This document shows, piece after piece, positions 34,488 to 43,957 of a stretch of 64,000 nt of DNA; the first letter of the stretch is position 1; every line of letters begins with the position of its first letter. Both the position numbers and the translations under genes were made by a program. The stretch lies in NCBI RefSeq assembly GCF_943914685.1, contig NZ_CALUCZ010000014.1, positions 1 to 64,000 on the forward strand, given 5' to 3'. The notes under the pieces were generated by a model. The model searched no databases, was not told where the DNA came from, and was given only the letters and a program-made list of their open reading frames with translations. This stretch comes from an uncultured Mobiluncus sp. GTDB taxonomy: Bacteria; Actinomycetota; Actinomycetes; Actinomycetales; Actinomycetaceae.

Positions 34488-36524
34488 TTGTCCAATCAGC
34501 CTGCGGCCGCTGCGACAAAAAATGCCGGAGCCCAGTCCGCTCACCCCTACCGCGAGTTAACTCTCCGAGCCATTATTGTCGGCGGATTAATTACCCTGAT
34601 TTTCACCGCCGCTAACGCTTACCTCGGGTTGAAAGTCGGCCTAACCTTTGCCACTTCTATCCCGGCTGCCGTGATTTCCATGGCTATCCTGCGTTACTTC
34701 CATGATCACACGGTTGTGGAAAACAATATCGTCCAGACCATCGCGTCGGCGGCTGGGACGCTTTCAGCCATCATTTTTGTGGTTCCCGGCCTGGTCATGG
34801 TGGGATACTGGTCCGGTTTCCCCTACTGGGAGACCACCGCCGTGTGCATGGTCGGCGGCATTCTTGGTGTGATGTATTCGATTCCGCTGCGTCGCGCCCT
34901 AGTGACCGGCTCCGACCTGCCCTATCCGGAGGGGGTAGCGGCCGCGGAAGTGTTGAAAGTGGGGGACGAAAACGGTTCTGCCGAGGAAAATCATCGTGGC
35001 TTGCTGGTGATTATCTGGGGCGGTTTGGCGTCCGCAGCAATGGCGCTACTTACGGCGTTAAAAGCCGCCGCGGGGTCCTTGAGCGTGAACTTTCGGATTG
35101 GCGCCGGAGGCACCATGGTTGGCGGTTCGTTGTCTCTGGCCTTGATGGGGGTAGGGCACTTGGTAGGTCCCGCGGTCGGCATCGCCATGCTGGTCGGTTT
35201 GCTGCTTTCCTATGGGATTCTGTTGCCGATTTTGACCCAAGGCCAGGTCGCCGGTCAGGACCTCGGTGATGTGGTCAGCACGGTTTTCGCCCACGACGTG
35301 CGGATGATTGGTGCTGGAGCTATGGCGGTGGCTGCAGTGTGGACTCTGCTAAAGATTATCGGCCCCATCTTGCGAGGTATCGCTGATTCCTTGAAATCCT
35401 CGAAACTGCGTGAAACCGGGAACCAGGTTCCCTTGACGGAACAGGACATTCCTTTCAAGTACGTGGCTGCCATTACCTTGCTGTCCATGATTCCCATTGG
35501 TTTGCTGTTGTGGAACTTCCTGCGGGATTCGCCTATCTCGCACCATCTCGCGGCGCTCATTATCCTCAGCATTCTATTTGTGCTGGTTCTGGGCTTGCTG
35601 ATTGCCAGTATCTGCGGCTATATGGCGGGTCTGATTGGGGCCTCGAATTCCCCTATCTCTGGCGTGGGCATCATCGTGATTATTGCGGCTTCGCTGCTGA
35701 TTCTGTTGGTGACCGGCAACACCAGCCAGACTCACCCCACCGAACTGACCGCCTACGCGCTGTTTACGACCGCAATCGTGTTCGGTATCGCCACCATCTC
35801 GAACGACAACCTGCAGGACTTGAAAACCGGCCAGCTGGTCGGAGCTACCCCGTGGAAACAGCAGGTGGCGCTGATCATCGGAGTTATATTCGGTTCCCTC
35901 GTGATCCCTCCGGTCCTGCAGCTGCTGATGACCAGCTTTGGTTTCTCCGGCATGGAGGGAGTGGACGAGACTACCGCTTTGCAAGCCCCGCAAGCGACCC
36001 TGCTGTCCACCATTGCCAAGGGAATTTTTGGCGGGGACATGAACTGGCAACTGTTCGGTCTGGGGGCGTTGATTGGTGTCGTCATCGTCATCGTTGATGA
36101 AATCATGGGTCGCGTCAGCCGTTTCAACCTGGCCCCGCTTGCCGTGGGCATGGGTATGTACCTCAACATTACGACTACCCTGGTCATTTCACTGGGCGCC
36201 CTGGTGGGCTGGATCTACAACCGTTGGGCGCAGCGCCAAGACAAGGCGGAACAATCCAAGCGTCTCGGGGTGCTGCTGGCTACCGGCATGATTGTGGGTG
36301 ATTCACTGTTCGGGATTCTCAACGCCGGCATCATCGGAGCTACCAGTAACGCTGACGCCTTGGGGATTGTTCCCGATTCTTTTGCGCCGGTCGCAAAAGT
36401 CGTGGGAGTGGCCGTTTTCGTGGGTCTGTTGGCCATCAGCTACCGCTGGGTGATGAAGAAATCCGGCGAGTCCGAGTCGGCATCAGCCTCAGAAATCAAC
36501 GATTCTTCCCGGGAGAAAGCCTAA
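34488..36524 (+). CDS. OPT family oligopeptide transporter
   Basis: A 678-aa polytopic membrane protein of the OPT family, with about 14-16 hydrophobic helices. Family landmarks include FTAANAYLGLKVGLTFATSIPAA near the N-terminus, split here as NAYLGLKVGLTF, and LPYPEGVAAAEVLKVGD about residue 150. The substrate is probably small peptides taken up with protons. The TTG at 34488 has GAAGGCGAG 8 nt upstream; an earlier in-frame TTG at 34464 has no such site. The 250 bp upstream (34235-34487) holds small GC-rich inverted repeats but no gene. An AhpD-like gene follows closely. Confidence 0.85.
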   Translation: MSNQPAAAATKNAGAQSAHPYRELTLRAIIVGGLITLIFTAANAYLGLKVGLTFATSIPAAVISMAILRYFHDHTVVENNIVQTIASAAGTLSAIIFVVPGLVMVGYWSGFPYWETTAVCMVGGILGVMYSIPLRRALVTGSDLPYPEGVAAAEVLKVGDENGSAEENHRGLLVIIWGGLASAAMALLTALKAAAGSLSVNFRIGAGGTMVGGSLSLALMGVGHLVGPAVGIAMLVGLLLSYGILLPILTQGQVAGQDLGDVVSTVFAHDVRMIGAGAMAVAAVWTLLKIIGPILRGIADSLKSSKLRETGNQVPLTEQDIPFKYVAAITLLSMIPIGLLLWNFLRDSPISHHLAALIILSILFVLVLGLLIASICGYMAGLIGASNSPISGVGIIVIIAASLLILLVTGNTSQTHPTELTAYALFTTAIVFGIATISNDNLQDLKTGQLVGATPWKQQVALIIGVIFGSLVIPPVLQLLMTSFGFSGMEGVDETTALQAPQATLLSTIAKGIFGGDMNWQLFGLGALIGVVIVIVDEIMGRVSRFNLAPLAVGMGMYLNITTTLVISLGALVGWIYNRWAQRQDKAEQSKRLGVLLATGMIVGDSLFGILNAGIIGATSNADALGIVPDSFAPVAKVVGVAVFVGLLAISYRWVMKKSGESESASASEINDSSREKA

Positions 36525-36560
36525 CCGGTCTGGATGGGTTTCCGGAAAGGAACAGACGCA

Positions 36561-37049
36561 ATGACAGAAACCGCCGCTAGGAGAGTACCGTACTTGGATA
36601 AAGCCTTTCCTGAAGTCGCTGCTGCCATGGAGGAAGTGACTCGCAGGCTTAAGCCCGTTTACGAGCAGGTCGGTCTACCGGCTAGCCTGATTGAACTCGT
36701 TTGTCTACGTGCCAGTCAGATGAATAGGTGTGGGACTTGCCTTTCTGTACATGTGCCGCGGGCGCTACAAGCTGGTGTATCTCAACTGCAGATTGATGTG
36801 TTGCCCAGTTGGAGGGAAGACACGGAATTGTTTACACCTCAAGAAAAAGCCGCACTGGAGCTGACTGAGCACATCACCAAGCTCCCCGAAGGAATACGCA
36901 ACTCCAGCGTGGGGGAACGCGCGCAGACATTCTTTACCGAAGCTCAGGTGGCTGCCCTCGAATGGTGCGCCATCATGATTAATGCGAACAACCGGATTTC
37001 AATTGTTTCGCATCACCCGATTCGCAAGTATCCGCAAGTGTCCAGTTAG
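36561..37049 (+). CDS. Carboxymuconolactone decarboxylase/AhpD-like protein
   Basis: A 162-aa alpha-helical protein of the CMD/AhpD superfamily. It keeps the redox motif CGTCLSVH (Cys-x2-Cys-x3-His) within LRASQMNRCGTCLSVHVPRA, as in AhpD-like alkylhydroperoxidases. Peroxidase activity is inferred from the motif. AAAGGAA lies before the ATG at 36561; an ATG at 36534 has no such support. It sits between the OPT transporter and the alanine symporter with short spacers, so the three may form one operon. Confidence 0.82.
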   Translation: MTETAARRVPYLDKAFPEVAAAMEEVTRRLKPVYEQVGLPASLIELVCLRASQMNRCGTCLSVHVPRALQAGVSQLQIDVLPSWREDTELFTPQEKAALELTEHITKLPEGIRNSSVGERAQTFFTEAQVAALEWCAIMINANNRISIVSHHPIRKYPQVSS

Positions 37050-37057
37050 GAGAAGAA

Positions 37058-38608
37058 ATGCTGCCTTTTCTAGCAATAGTCCCGGTGAAACCCAAGGAGC
37101 TTTCACCTTTCGAAAAATTTAATCAGCTTGTGGCCAATGCCCTCGGTACCGTCTACGGCCTGAGCATTGGCTATGTGCTGATTGTGGTTCTGCTCGGTTT
37201 CGGAATCTACGCGACGATTCGCACCGGTGCCGTCCAGTTCACCATGTTTTCTAAAATGTGGAAGACCGTCATGGGTTCCCGGAAAGGCTCCCATGGAGGC
37301 ATCAGCTCTTTCCAGGCTTTTGCGGTGGGTTTGGCTGACCGTATCGGCACCGGCAACATTGCCGGGGTAGCTATCGCGATTACCCTGGGCGGTGCCGGTT
37401 CCATCTTTTGGATGTGGATTGTGGCTCTGGTCGGTATGGCGAGTGCTTTTATCGAGGCGACCTTGGCGCAGTTGTTCAAGGTCCGCAATCCCGATGGAAC
37501 TTTCCGTGGCGGCCCCGCTTTCTACATTGAGCGCGGTCTCGGTTCGCGTGCCTGGGGTTCGGTCTTTGCGGTTTTGCTCATCTTCACCTACGCTTTCACT
37601 TTCCAGCTGATTCAGGCCAATACCCTGGCTGGCTTGGCGAAGGCGAACTTCGGAATGCCTACCTATGCCACCGGGCTGTTGCTGGTAGCCATCACCGCCC
37701 CGTTCTTTATTGCCGGGATTCGTTCGGTAGCGCGCATCGCTGAATTTCTGGCTCCGCTGATGGCAGTCATTTACATGACGTTGGCTTTGATTGTCATCAT
37801 CGAGAATATCGGACAACTCGGTACAGTTTTCGCCATGATCTTCCAAGGCGCTTTCGGCGTGAACTCGGTAGCAGGCGGTACTTTAGGCGGGCTCTTTGCG
37901 GCTCTGATGAACGGCACGAAGCGAGGTTTGTTCTCAAACGAAGCCGGTATGGGTTCCGCCCCGAACGCGGCTGCAACCGCCACCGTGTCCCACCCTGTCA
38001 AGCAGGGAATGATTCAGTCCCTCGGCGTATTCGTGGACACCATTCTGGTCTGCAGCGCTACCGCTTTCATTGTCTTGCTCGGAGGCGTCTATGATCCGAA
38101 CGCGGCTGAACAGCCCTCTGACGGCGCGGCCCTCACGGTTGATTCCCTAGCTGCGTTGGGTCCCTGGACTAAACCGATTATCCTCATCGTCATCTTCATG
38201 TTCGTTTACTCGACCTTGCTGGGTAACTTTAGCTATTCCGAAGGCAACATCAAATATCTGCTGGGTATCGAAAACAACGCTTGGATCGTCAAGGCGATTT
38301 CTATCATCGCGGTGTTCCTGGGCTCGGTGCTCTCCTTGGAAATGGTGTGGAACTTGGGCGACTGGACCGCGGCGCTGATGGCCATCATGAACCTGGTGGC
38401 TTGTACCCTGCTGTTCAAGTGGGCTTTGGGTGCCCTGAGGGATTACCAGCACCAGCTGAAAACTAAGAGCGAGGACGAAATCCAGTTCTGTTCTAGTGAC
38501 AACGAGTTCCTTCCCGGTGAGCTGCCCACCGATATTTGGACGAAAGAAGCTATCGCGCAGGGACGCAACATTTCCAGTGACCCGGCCTCTTGGGAACACG
38601 GAGACTAA
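37058..38608 (+). CDS. Sodium:alanine symporter, AGCS family
   Basis: A 516-aa membrane carrier with about 10-11 helices. Family signatures are GGISSFQAFAVGLADRIGTG, split as SSFQAFAVGLA and GTGNIAGVA (about 84-109), GGPAFYIERGLG, and GLFSNEAGMGSAPNAAA near residue 290. It would import alanine or glycine with sodium. AGGAGAAG precedes the ATG 8 bp after the AhpD-like gene. A terminator follows. Confidence 0.92.
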   Translation: MLPFLAIVPVKPKELSPFEKFNQLVANALGTVYGLSIGYVLIVVLLGFGIYATIRTGAVQFTMFSKMWKTVMGSRKGSHGGISSFQAFAVGLADRIGTGNIAGVAIAITLGGAGSIFWMWIVALVGMASAFIEATLAQLFKVRNPDGTFRGGPAFYIERGLGSRAWGSVFAVLLIFTYAFTFQLIQANTLAGLAKANFGMPTYATGLLLVAITAPFFIAGIRSVARIAEFLAPLMAVIYMTLALIVIIENIGQLGTVFAMIFQGAFGVNSVAGGTLGGLFAALMNGTKRGLFSNEAGMGSAPNAAATATVSHPVKQGMIQSLGVFVDTILVCSATAFIVLLGGVYDPNAAEQPSDGAALTVDSLAALGPWTKPIILIVIFMFVYSTLLGNFSYSEGNIKYLLGIENNAWIVKAISIIAVFLGSVLSLEMVWNLGDWTAALMAIMNLVACTLLFKWALGALRDYQHQLKTKSEDEIQFCSSDNEFLPGELPTDIWTKEAIAQGRNISSDPASWEHGD

Positions 38609-38625
38609 TCTGAACAATCAGTTGG

Positions 38626-38651
38626 CCCCAGGAACCGCGATGTTCCTGGGG
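38626..38651 (+). terminator. Terminator after the alanine symporter
   Basis: A 10-bp perfect stem, CCCCAGGAAC/GTTCCTGGGG (38626-38635 with 38642-38651), with loop CGCGAT. T residues are few. Confidence 0.65.
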
Positions 38652-38784
38652 TCGACTGTATCCCCTCCCTCGTGAACTCGCCACCGCTACGCAAGCTCTC
38701 GGCCTTTTCGTATGCGCGCGGCAAACCCGGTAGCATAGAGGGGCGTGAAAACGCGACGACAACGAACTATTGAAAGAAGTAAAC

Positions 38785-40047
38785 GTGAGCGATTTGATTG
38801 ACGAACTGACCTGGCGGGGCCTGATTAAGCAACACACCGATTTGGACGCGTTGCGCCGGGCTATGAACGAAGGTTCGCTCACGTTCTATTGCGGTTTCGA
38901 CCCGACCGCGGCCTCCCTTCATCACGGACACCTGGTGCAGCTCATCATGATGCGCCATCTGCAGCTGGCGGGACATCATCCCATCGCCTTGGTTGGGGGA
39001 GCGACCGGTTTGATTGGCGACCCGCGCATGACTTCGGAACGCCAGCTGCAGGACAAGGAAACGGTGGCGAGCTGGGCGGACCGTCTGCAGCACCAAATCG
39101 AGCGGTTCCTCGATTTCGAGGGGGATAATCCGGCGCGAATGGTCAACAACTTGGAGTGGACCGCGCCCTTGTCCGCGATTGATTTGCTGCGCGACCTAGG
39201 TAAGAACTTCCGGATGGGTACCATGCTGTCCAAGGACGCCGTGGCGCGGCGACTCAAGAGCGAAGAAGGCATTTCTTTTACAGAATTTTCCTACCAAATC
39301 CTGCAAGCCAATGATTACCTGCAGCTGTACCGCAAATACGGCGTCACCTTGGAAACCGGGGGCAACGACCAGTGGGGCAATCTGGTCGGGGGCATGGACC
39401 TGATTCGTAAGGTTGAAGGCAAAGATGTCCACGTGATGACCACGCCTCTGATTACCAAGTCTGACGGCACCAAATTCGGCAAATCCGAGGGCGGGGCGAT
39501 TTGGCTCGACCCGGAAATGTTCAGCCCCTACGCGTTCTACCAGTTCTGGTTGAATACCGAGGACGCCGACGTGGTGAACCTGCTGAAAGTCTTTACTTTC
39601 CTGAGCCGCGAAGAAATCGAGGCGTTGGAAACCGAAACGAAACAAAACCCGGGGAAGCGTGCTGCTCAACGGGCTTTGGCCGCAGCCGTGACCACCCTCG
39701 TGCATGGGGCGGAGGAAACCGAGCGGGTAAAAGCCGCTTCGACGGCATTGTTCGGACGTGGTGACCTGCGTGAGGTAGACGGGAAAACCCTGGTGGCAGC
39801 CACTGCGGACCTGCCGCGCACCCAGGCTGTGCTGGGAGAAACCAATATTTTGCACCTGCTGGTGGACTCCGGATTGGAAAAGGGCATTGGGGCGGCAAAA
39901 CGTACTGTCGCCTCCGGGGGTGCGTACCTGAATAACGAAAAAGTCGAGGACGAAAGCCGGGTCGTCACCGCCGCAGACGTGCTGCCGGGCGGGGTCGTCT
40001 TGTTCCGGAAGGGCAAACGGCAACTCGGCGTAGCCGTTACCGAATGA
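38785..40047 (+). CDS. tyrS: Tyrosine-tRNA ligase
   Basis: Class I synthetase of 420 aa charging tRNA-Tyr. The HIGH-type motif appears as HHGHL, the KMSKS-type loop as KFGKS, and GGNDQWGNL binds tyrosine and adenylate. The C-terminus is an S4 RNA-binding domain (about 350-418). The GTG at 38785 follows GAAAGAAG; a TTG at 38770 is less likely. TAGCAT at 38731-38736 may be the -10 of its promoter. Confidence 0.95.
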   Translation: MSDLIDELTWRGLIKQHTDLDALRRAMNEGSLTFYCGFDPTAASLHHGHLVQLIMMRHLQLAGHHPIALVGGATGLIGDPRMTSERQLQDKETVASWADRLQHQIERFLDFEGDNPARMVNNLEWTAPLSAIDLLRDLGKNFRMGTMLSKDAVARRLKSEEGISFTEFSYQILQANDYLQLYRKYGVTLETGGNDQWGNLVGGMDLIRKVEGKDVHVMTTPLITKSDGTKFGKSEGGAIWLDPEMFSPYAFYQFWLNTEDADVVNLLKVFTFLSREEIEALETETKQNPGKRAAQRALAAAVTTLVHGAEETERVKAASTALFGRGDLREVDGKTLVAATADLPRTQAVLGETNILHLLVDSGLEKGIGAAKRTVASGGAYLNNEKVEDESRVVTAADVLPGGVVLFRKGKRQLGVAVTE

Positions 40048-40159
40048 AAGCAACGCAGACATTTTCCAATTCCGCGTTCACCTTTCGTAGATAGGTAATC
40101 TGTCCTAAAATGGGTTTAAATCCCAACGGTGTGATACTGAACTGTCAAAGGAGACTGTA

Positions 40160-41779
40160 ATGTCCGATACGGAAACTACGACGATTTATCCTTCTACCCA
40201 AGCCGAAGCCCAAGCACGTCAGATGCACCAGCGCTGTGAGGCTTCTTTCCGCAGTTTGGTGCCAAACCTGGAGCGGGTGGTGGGGCTGCCGGAAGGTCGT
40301 CCGTTAAGGTCCGTAAAGTCGCCTTTTACCGGCATTGATGCTTTCGGGGTTCCCCAAGCCACCCTGGCAGACTTGGACCAGGCCATCGTGCGCGCCCGTA
40401 GTGCGGGGCGGCGCTGGGGCAAGGCTCCTGCTGCCACCCGGGCGCAGTTCTTGTACAGACTTCATGACCTGATGTGGCAGCACATGGACGAAATCCTCGA
40501 CGTGATTCAGTGGGAAACCGGCAAGTCTCGCTACCACGCTTATGACGAAATCCAGGATATTGCCCTGAACTGCCGCTACTATGCGCGCACCCTGTCTCAT
40601 GCGGTTCGCGATGAGCGCCGCCGCGGGGCGTTTCCCGGCGTGACGCGTACTTTCGTAATGTATGAGCCCAAGGGTGTTGTGGGGGTCATTGCGCCGTGGA
40701 ACTACCCGCTGTCGATGGGTATTACGGACGCTATTGCGGCTCTGGCGGCTGGTAATGCCATTGTGACCAAGCCGGATTCCAACACCCCATTGTCAGTGGT
40801 GGTCGGCAAAGCCCTGATGGTCAAGGCCGGGTTGGACCCCGATTTGTTTATTTTGGTGCCCGGACGCGGCTCCGAACTGGGAACCCCGCTCATTCAGCAA
40901 GTCGACTACATGATGTTTACCGGTTCGACCGCTACGGGCCGGATTATTGCCAAGCAATCGGGTGAAAACTTGATTGGAGTTTCGGCTGAGCTGGGCGGCA
41001 AGAACCCGATGATAGTGCTGGAGGACGCGCGAGTCGACGACGCGGTGGCAGGCCTAGTGCGGTCCGCCTACGCCAATACCGGCCAGCTTTGTGTTTCAAT
41101 TGAACGTCTCTATGTCCAAGACTCGATTTACGACGAATTCAAAGCCAAGCTCGTCAAACGTATCAACGATATGAAGATTGCGGTTTCCTTTGATTGGGAG
41201 GCCGATATGGGGGTCCTAGTTTCCGACCACCAGCTCGAAACGATTGATACCCAAGTTCAGGACGCTCTGAGCAAAGGCGCGGTAGCTCTGGCCGGTGGCC
41301 ATGCACTGCCCGAAATTAGCTACACCGCCTATGCCCCCACCCTTCTGGAAGGTGTCGAGGAGGGAATGACCCTGTACGACCATGAGACTTTTGGTCCCGT
41401 GGTGTCTCTGTATCGTTTCCACACCGATGAACAGGCAATCGCCCTGGCTAATGACACGAATTACGGTTTGAACGCCTCGGTTTGGGGCAAACCGGCTCAC
41501 GCTGTGGCAGTAGCTCGTCGAATTGAGGCCGGTACGGTCAATGTCAACGAGGGATTCACCGCCGCCTGGGGTTCCACCGATGCTCCCATGGGTGGCTGGA
41601 AAGATTCTGGCCTAGGGCGTCGCCACGGGATTGAGGGCATCCATAAATACATGGAATCGCGCACTATCGCGGTGCAAAACCGGGCAGTCCCGATTGCGCC
41701 GGTTATGGGCTTGAGCCAGGAACAATACGTCAAGGTCTTAAAATTCGCCCTGAAAGCTATGCGGCGGCTGCATCTCTAG
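40160..41779 (+). CDS. Succinate-semialdehyde dehydrogenase-type aldehyde dehydrogenase (GabD2-like)
   Basis: A 539-aa NAD(P)-dependent aldehyde dehydrogenase. Visible are the Rossmann approach APWNYPLS, GSTATGRII, the general base Glu in ELGGKNP and the catalytic Cys in NTGQLCVSIERL. The overall layout resembles mycobacterial GabD2, which oxidises succinate semialdehyde to succinate. The C-terminal 30 residues after AVQNRAVPIAP look like a lipid-facing extension seen in this subgroup. The substrate is inferred. AAAGGAGA precedes the ATG. It is transcribed alone and meets folA through a terminator. Confidence 0.85.
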   Translation: MSDTETTTIYPSTQAEAQARQMHQRCEASFRSLVPNLERVVGLPEGRPLRSVKSPFTGIDAFGVPQATLADLDQAIVRARSAGRRWGKAPAATRAQFLYRLHDLMWQHMDEILDVIQWETGKSRYHAYDEIQDIALNCRYYARTLSHAVRDERRRGAFPGVTRTFVMYEPKGVVGVIAPWNYPLSMGITDAIAALAAGNAIVTKPDSNTPLSVVVGKALMVKAGLDPDLFILVPGRGSELGTPLIQQVDYMMFTGSTATGRIIAKQSGENLIGVSAELGGKNPMIVLEDARVDDAVAGLVRSAYANTGQLCVSIERLYVQDSIYDEFKAKLVKRINDMKIAVSFDWEADMGVLVSDHQLETIDTQVQDALSKGAVALAGGHALPEISYTAYAPTLLEGVEEGMTLYDHETFGPVVSLYRFHTDEQAIALANDTNYGLNASVWGKPAHAVAVARRIEAGTVNVNEGFTAAWGSTDAPMGGWKDSGLGRRHGIEGIHKYMESRTIAVQNRAVPIAPVMGLSQEQYVKVLKFALKAMRRLHL

Positions 41780-41797
41780 GGACGTATTTTCGTCTTT

Positions 41798-41851
41798 ACG
41801 GCGGGTTCGGAATCGTGCCGAAGTAAGGTTTGGTGTGACCGGACCCGCCGT
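41798..41851. terminator. Bidirectional terminator between the aldehyde dehydrogenase gene and folA
   Basis: A 13-bp stem, ACGGCGGGTTCGG with CCGGACCCGCCGT (one wobble), encloses a 28-nt loop between two convergent genes. Confidence 0.5.
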
Positions 41852-41870
41852 CCTTTGCGCCACGAAAGTT

Positions 41871-42524
41871 CTAGCGGGGAATGTAGTAGCGTACCCGCCA
41901 GGCGGCGTCTCCGGACTTCGGGCGCCAGTTTTCGTCCGAACGGGTCAGGTCCAGTTGCCAGCGAACCGGGTCGATGACCGGGGCGTAAGCCACCGTGCTC
42001 ATCGGGGGCACTATCGCGGTCATGTCCAGTTGGGTGACCACCAGTAAATCTGCCAGTCCCAGCTCCATGACTTCGCGGTAAACTTTGGCTCCGCCGGTAA
42101 TCCACACTTGGGGGGTGTTGGCGCAAAGTTCCAACGCTGCGGCGAGGCTGTGGGCTATCTCAACGTCAGGGGCGGTGAACTCGCGCGATCCGGTGAGGAC
42201 GATATTACGCCGACCGGGCAGCGCCTGTCCTAGGGAGAGGAACGAGGCGCGTCCCATAATAACCGGACTGCCCATGGTGGTGTCTTTGAAATGTTTGAAG
42301 TCCGCAGGGACGTGCCACAGCATTTTCCCGCCAGCCCCCAACACTTGTGCCTTGTCCTCGGCCCAAATCATTCCCAGGACACCGATACCGTGTCCGGCGC
42401 GTGACCCCGACGGGGAACCCTCCGGGAGGGGGGTCGGGTCAGCGCAGACGGGCGGAGTCCACCCATAGGGGTTGTGCACCGGTTGATTCGCGCCAGGGTT
42501 CAAGCCGACCATGCTGCCTCTCAC
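41871..42524 (-). CDS. folA: Dihydrofolate reductase
   Basis: Regenerates tetrahydrofolate for thymidylate synthesis. The 217-aa product has the family core GMIWAEDKAQVLGAGGKMLWHV, given by GMIWAED and WHVPADFKHFK, then PVIMGRASFLSL, and WITGGAKVYREVM at the NADPH site. An N-terminal extension of about 45 residues, rich in Pro and Gly, precedes the core. The GTG at 42524 is 1 nt after the thyA stop; an ATG at 42512 has AGAGG 4 nt upstream and is an equally good start. It is translationally coupled to thyA. Confidence 0.9.
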   Translation of the reverse strand: MRGSMVGLNPGANQPVHNPYGWTPPVCADPTPLPEGSPSGSRAGHGIGVLGMIWAEDKAQVLGAGGKMLWHVPADFKHFKDTTMGSPVIMGRASFLSLGQALPGRRNIVLTGSREFTAPDVEIAHSLAAALELCANTPQVWITGGAKVYREVMELGLADLLVVTQLDMTAIVPPMSTVAYAPVIDPVRWQLDLTRSDENWRPKSGDAAWRVRYYIPR

Positions 42525-42525
42525 A

Positions 42526-43326
42526 TCAGACCGCTACGGGAGCGGAAATCTTGGGGTGGTGTTGATAATTCGCCAGACGAATCATGTCAAAAGTGTAGCC
42601 GTCAATACAGTCGGCCTTATCCAGTTCCAAAGTGGGGAAAGGGTACGGTTCACGAGACAGCTGTTGGGTGACTTGGTCTACGTGGTTGGTATAGATGTGA
42701 CAGTCTCCGCCGGTCCACACGAGTTCGCCGACCTGTAAATTAGACTGTTGAGCCAGCATATGGGTCAGCAGAGCATAGGAGGCGATGTTGAAAGGCACCC
42801 CCAGGAACATATCCGCCGAACGCTGGTAAATCTGTAGGGAGAGCCGACCTTGCCCGACCCAGCATTGGAAGAAAGCGTGGCAGGGAGCCAGCGCCATTCG
42901 TTCCAATTCCGAAACGTTCCAGGCCGATACCAGCATTCGCCGGGAAGAGGGGTCATTTTTCAAGGTATCGAGCAGGTTTTTCACCTGGTCCACCGGACCG
43001 GCCGCGGTGGGCCAGGCACGCCACTGGTGGCCGTAGATGGGACCCAAATCACCCGACTCGTCCGCCCATTCGTCCCAGATATGGATATTGTTTTCCTTTA
43101 GCCAACGGTTATTCGTCCCCCCCTGCAAGAACCACAGTAGCTCGCCGACCACGCCGTGCCAGTACAGGCTCTTGGTGGTGATGGCGGGGAAACCTTGCGA
43201 GAGGTCGTAGCGCAGCTGGCGCCCAAAAATTGAGCGGGTTCCCGTTCCGGTACGGTCGGGTTTTTCCACGCCGTGAGACATAATGTCGGCTAGCAAGTCC
43301 TCATATTGGTGGTCGGTGATGGTCAT
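42526..43326 (-). CDS. thyA: Thymidylate synthase
   Basis: Methylates dUMP to dTMP. The 266-aa ThyA has DRTGTGTRSIFG (phosphate-binding Arg), LLWFLQGGTN, the catalytic Cys in LAPCHAFFQCWV and MALAPCH context, and IYTNHVDQV. The ATG at 43326 has GAGAAGGG 5 nt upstream; an earlier in-frame TTG at 43341 is part of that site. It is the first gene of the thyA-folA pair, which lets DHFR recycle the dihydrofolate that ThyA produces. Confidence 0.95.
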   Translation of the reverse strand: MTITDHQYEDLLADIMSHGVEKPDRTGTGTRSIFGRQLRYDLSQGFPAITTKSLYWHGVVGELLWFLQGGTNNRWLKENNIHIWDEWADESGDLGPIYGHQWRAWPTAAGPVDQVKNLLDTLKNDPSSRRMLVSAWNVSELERMALAPCHAFFQCWVGQGRLSLQIYQRSADMFLGVPFNIASYALLTHMLAQQSNLQVGELVWTGGDCHIYTNHVDQVTQQLSREPYPFPTLELDKADCIDGYTFDMIRLANYQHHPKISAPVAV

Positions 43327-43381
43327 ATTTTCCCTTCTCAAACGCGCTGAAAGCGGTATAAAACCACTGTATCAGGGACCC

Positions 43382-43873
43382 CTACAGCAAAAATTCGTCC
43401 GCTCTGGTGGTCTCTTTGGCGAAAGCGTTTTCAATGGTCTTTACCACGGCTCGCTCTACGCCCACCGCAAAAAAAGGAATCGCGCAGGTGACCTCACCCT
43501 CCAGCGTAATCTCGGTGCCGGACTGCGGGGTTGGCTCAGATTTCGCCACCATCGTGGTGGAGAACTTTACGGGGACCCCTGCCATCGAGCCGCTCATGGT
43601 GCCGTTCTCGACCCACCCGGACTGATTCAAATCCCAGACTTCCACCACTTTCAGGCTCAGCCCGGAATTGAGCTTGGTGGCCAGCTGGTCGAGATATTCA
43701 GTAGAAATCGACACGGTGGAAGACACCCGGATACGGTTATCAATGAAACTCACATCAACTTGAGCGTTATTGTCGAAATCGGCCCAGCGTTTCTTGTAGT
43801 ATTCCGGGTTTTTCAACATCGCGGTGACTTGGGCGTGAGAACCGGGATAAACCAGGGTCTGGGTAAATTTCAT
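43382..43873 (-). CDS. DUF2505 family protein (SRPBCC-like fold)
   Basis: A 163-aa actinobacterial protein of the DUF2505 family, expected to adopt a START/SRPBCC-like lipid-binding fold. Characteristic points are the N-terminal MKFTQTLVYPG, the VEVWDLNQSGW strand and the GTEITLEGEVTCAIPF strand before a long C-terminal helix. No function is established. AGGAAAG lies 7 nt before the ATG at 43873. It is upstream of thyA with 55 bp between them and may be on the same transcript. Confidence 0.8.
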   Translation of the reverse strand: MKFTQTLVYPGSHAQVTAMLKNPEYYKKRWADFDNNAQVDVSFIDNRIRVSSTVSISTEYLDQLATKLNSGLSLKVVEVWDLNQSGWVENGTMSGSMAGVPVKFSTTMVAKSEPTPQSGTEITLEGEVTCAIPFFAVGVERAVVKTIENAFAKETTRADEFLL

Positions 43874-43957
43874 GTCGGGTCTTTCCTGAAGTTTCAATTA
43901 CCCCTATATTCTAAATGCAGGTTGCCCAAAACACAGCCCAAAGCATAACCTGAGAGA

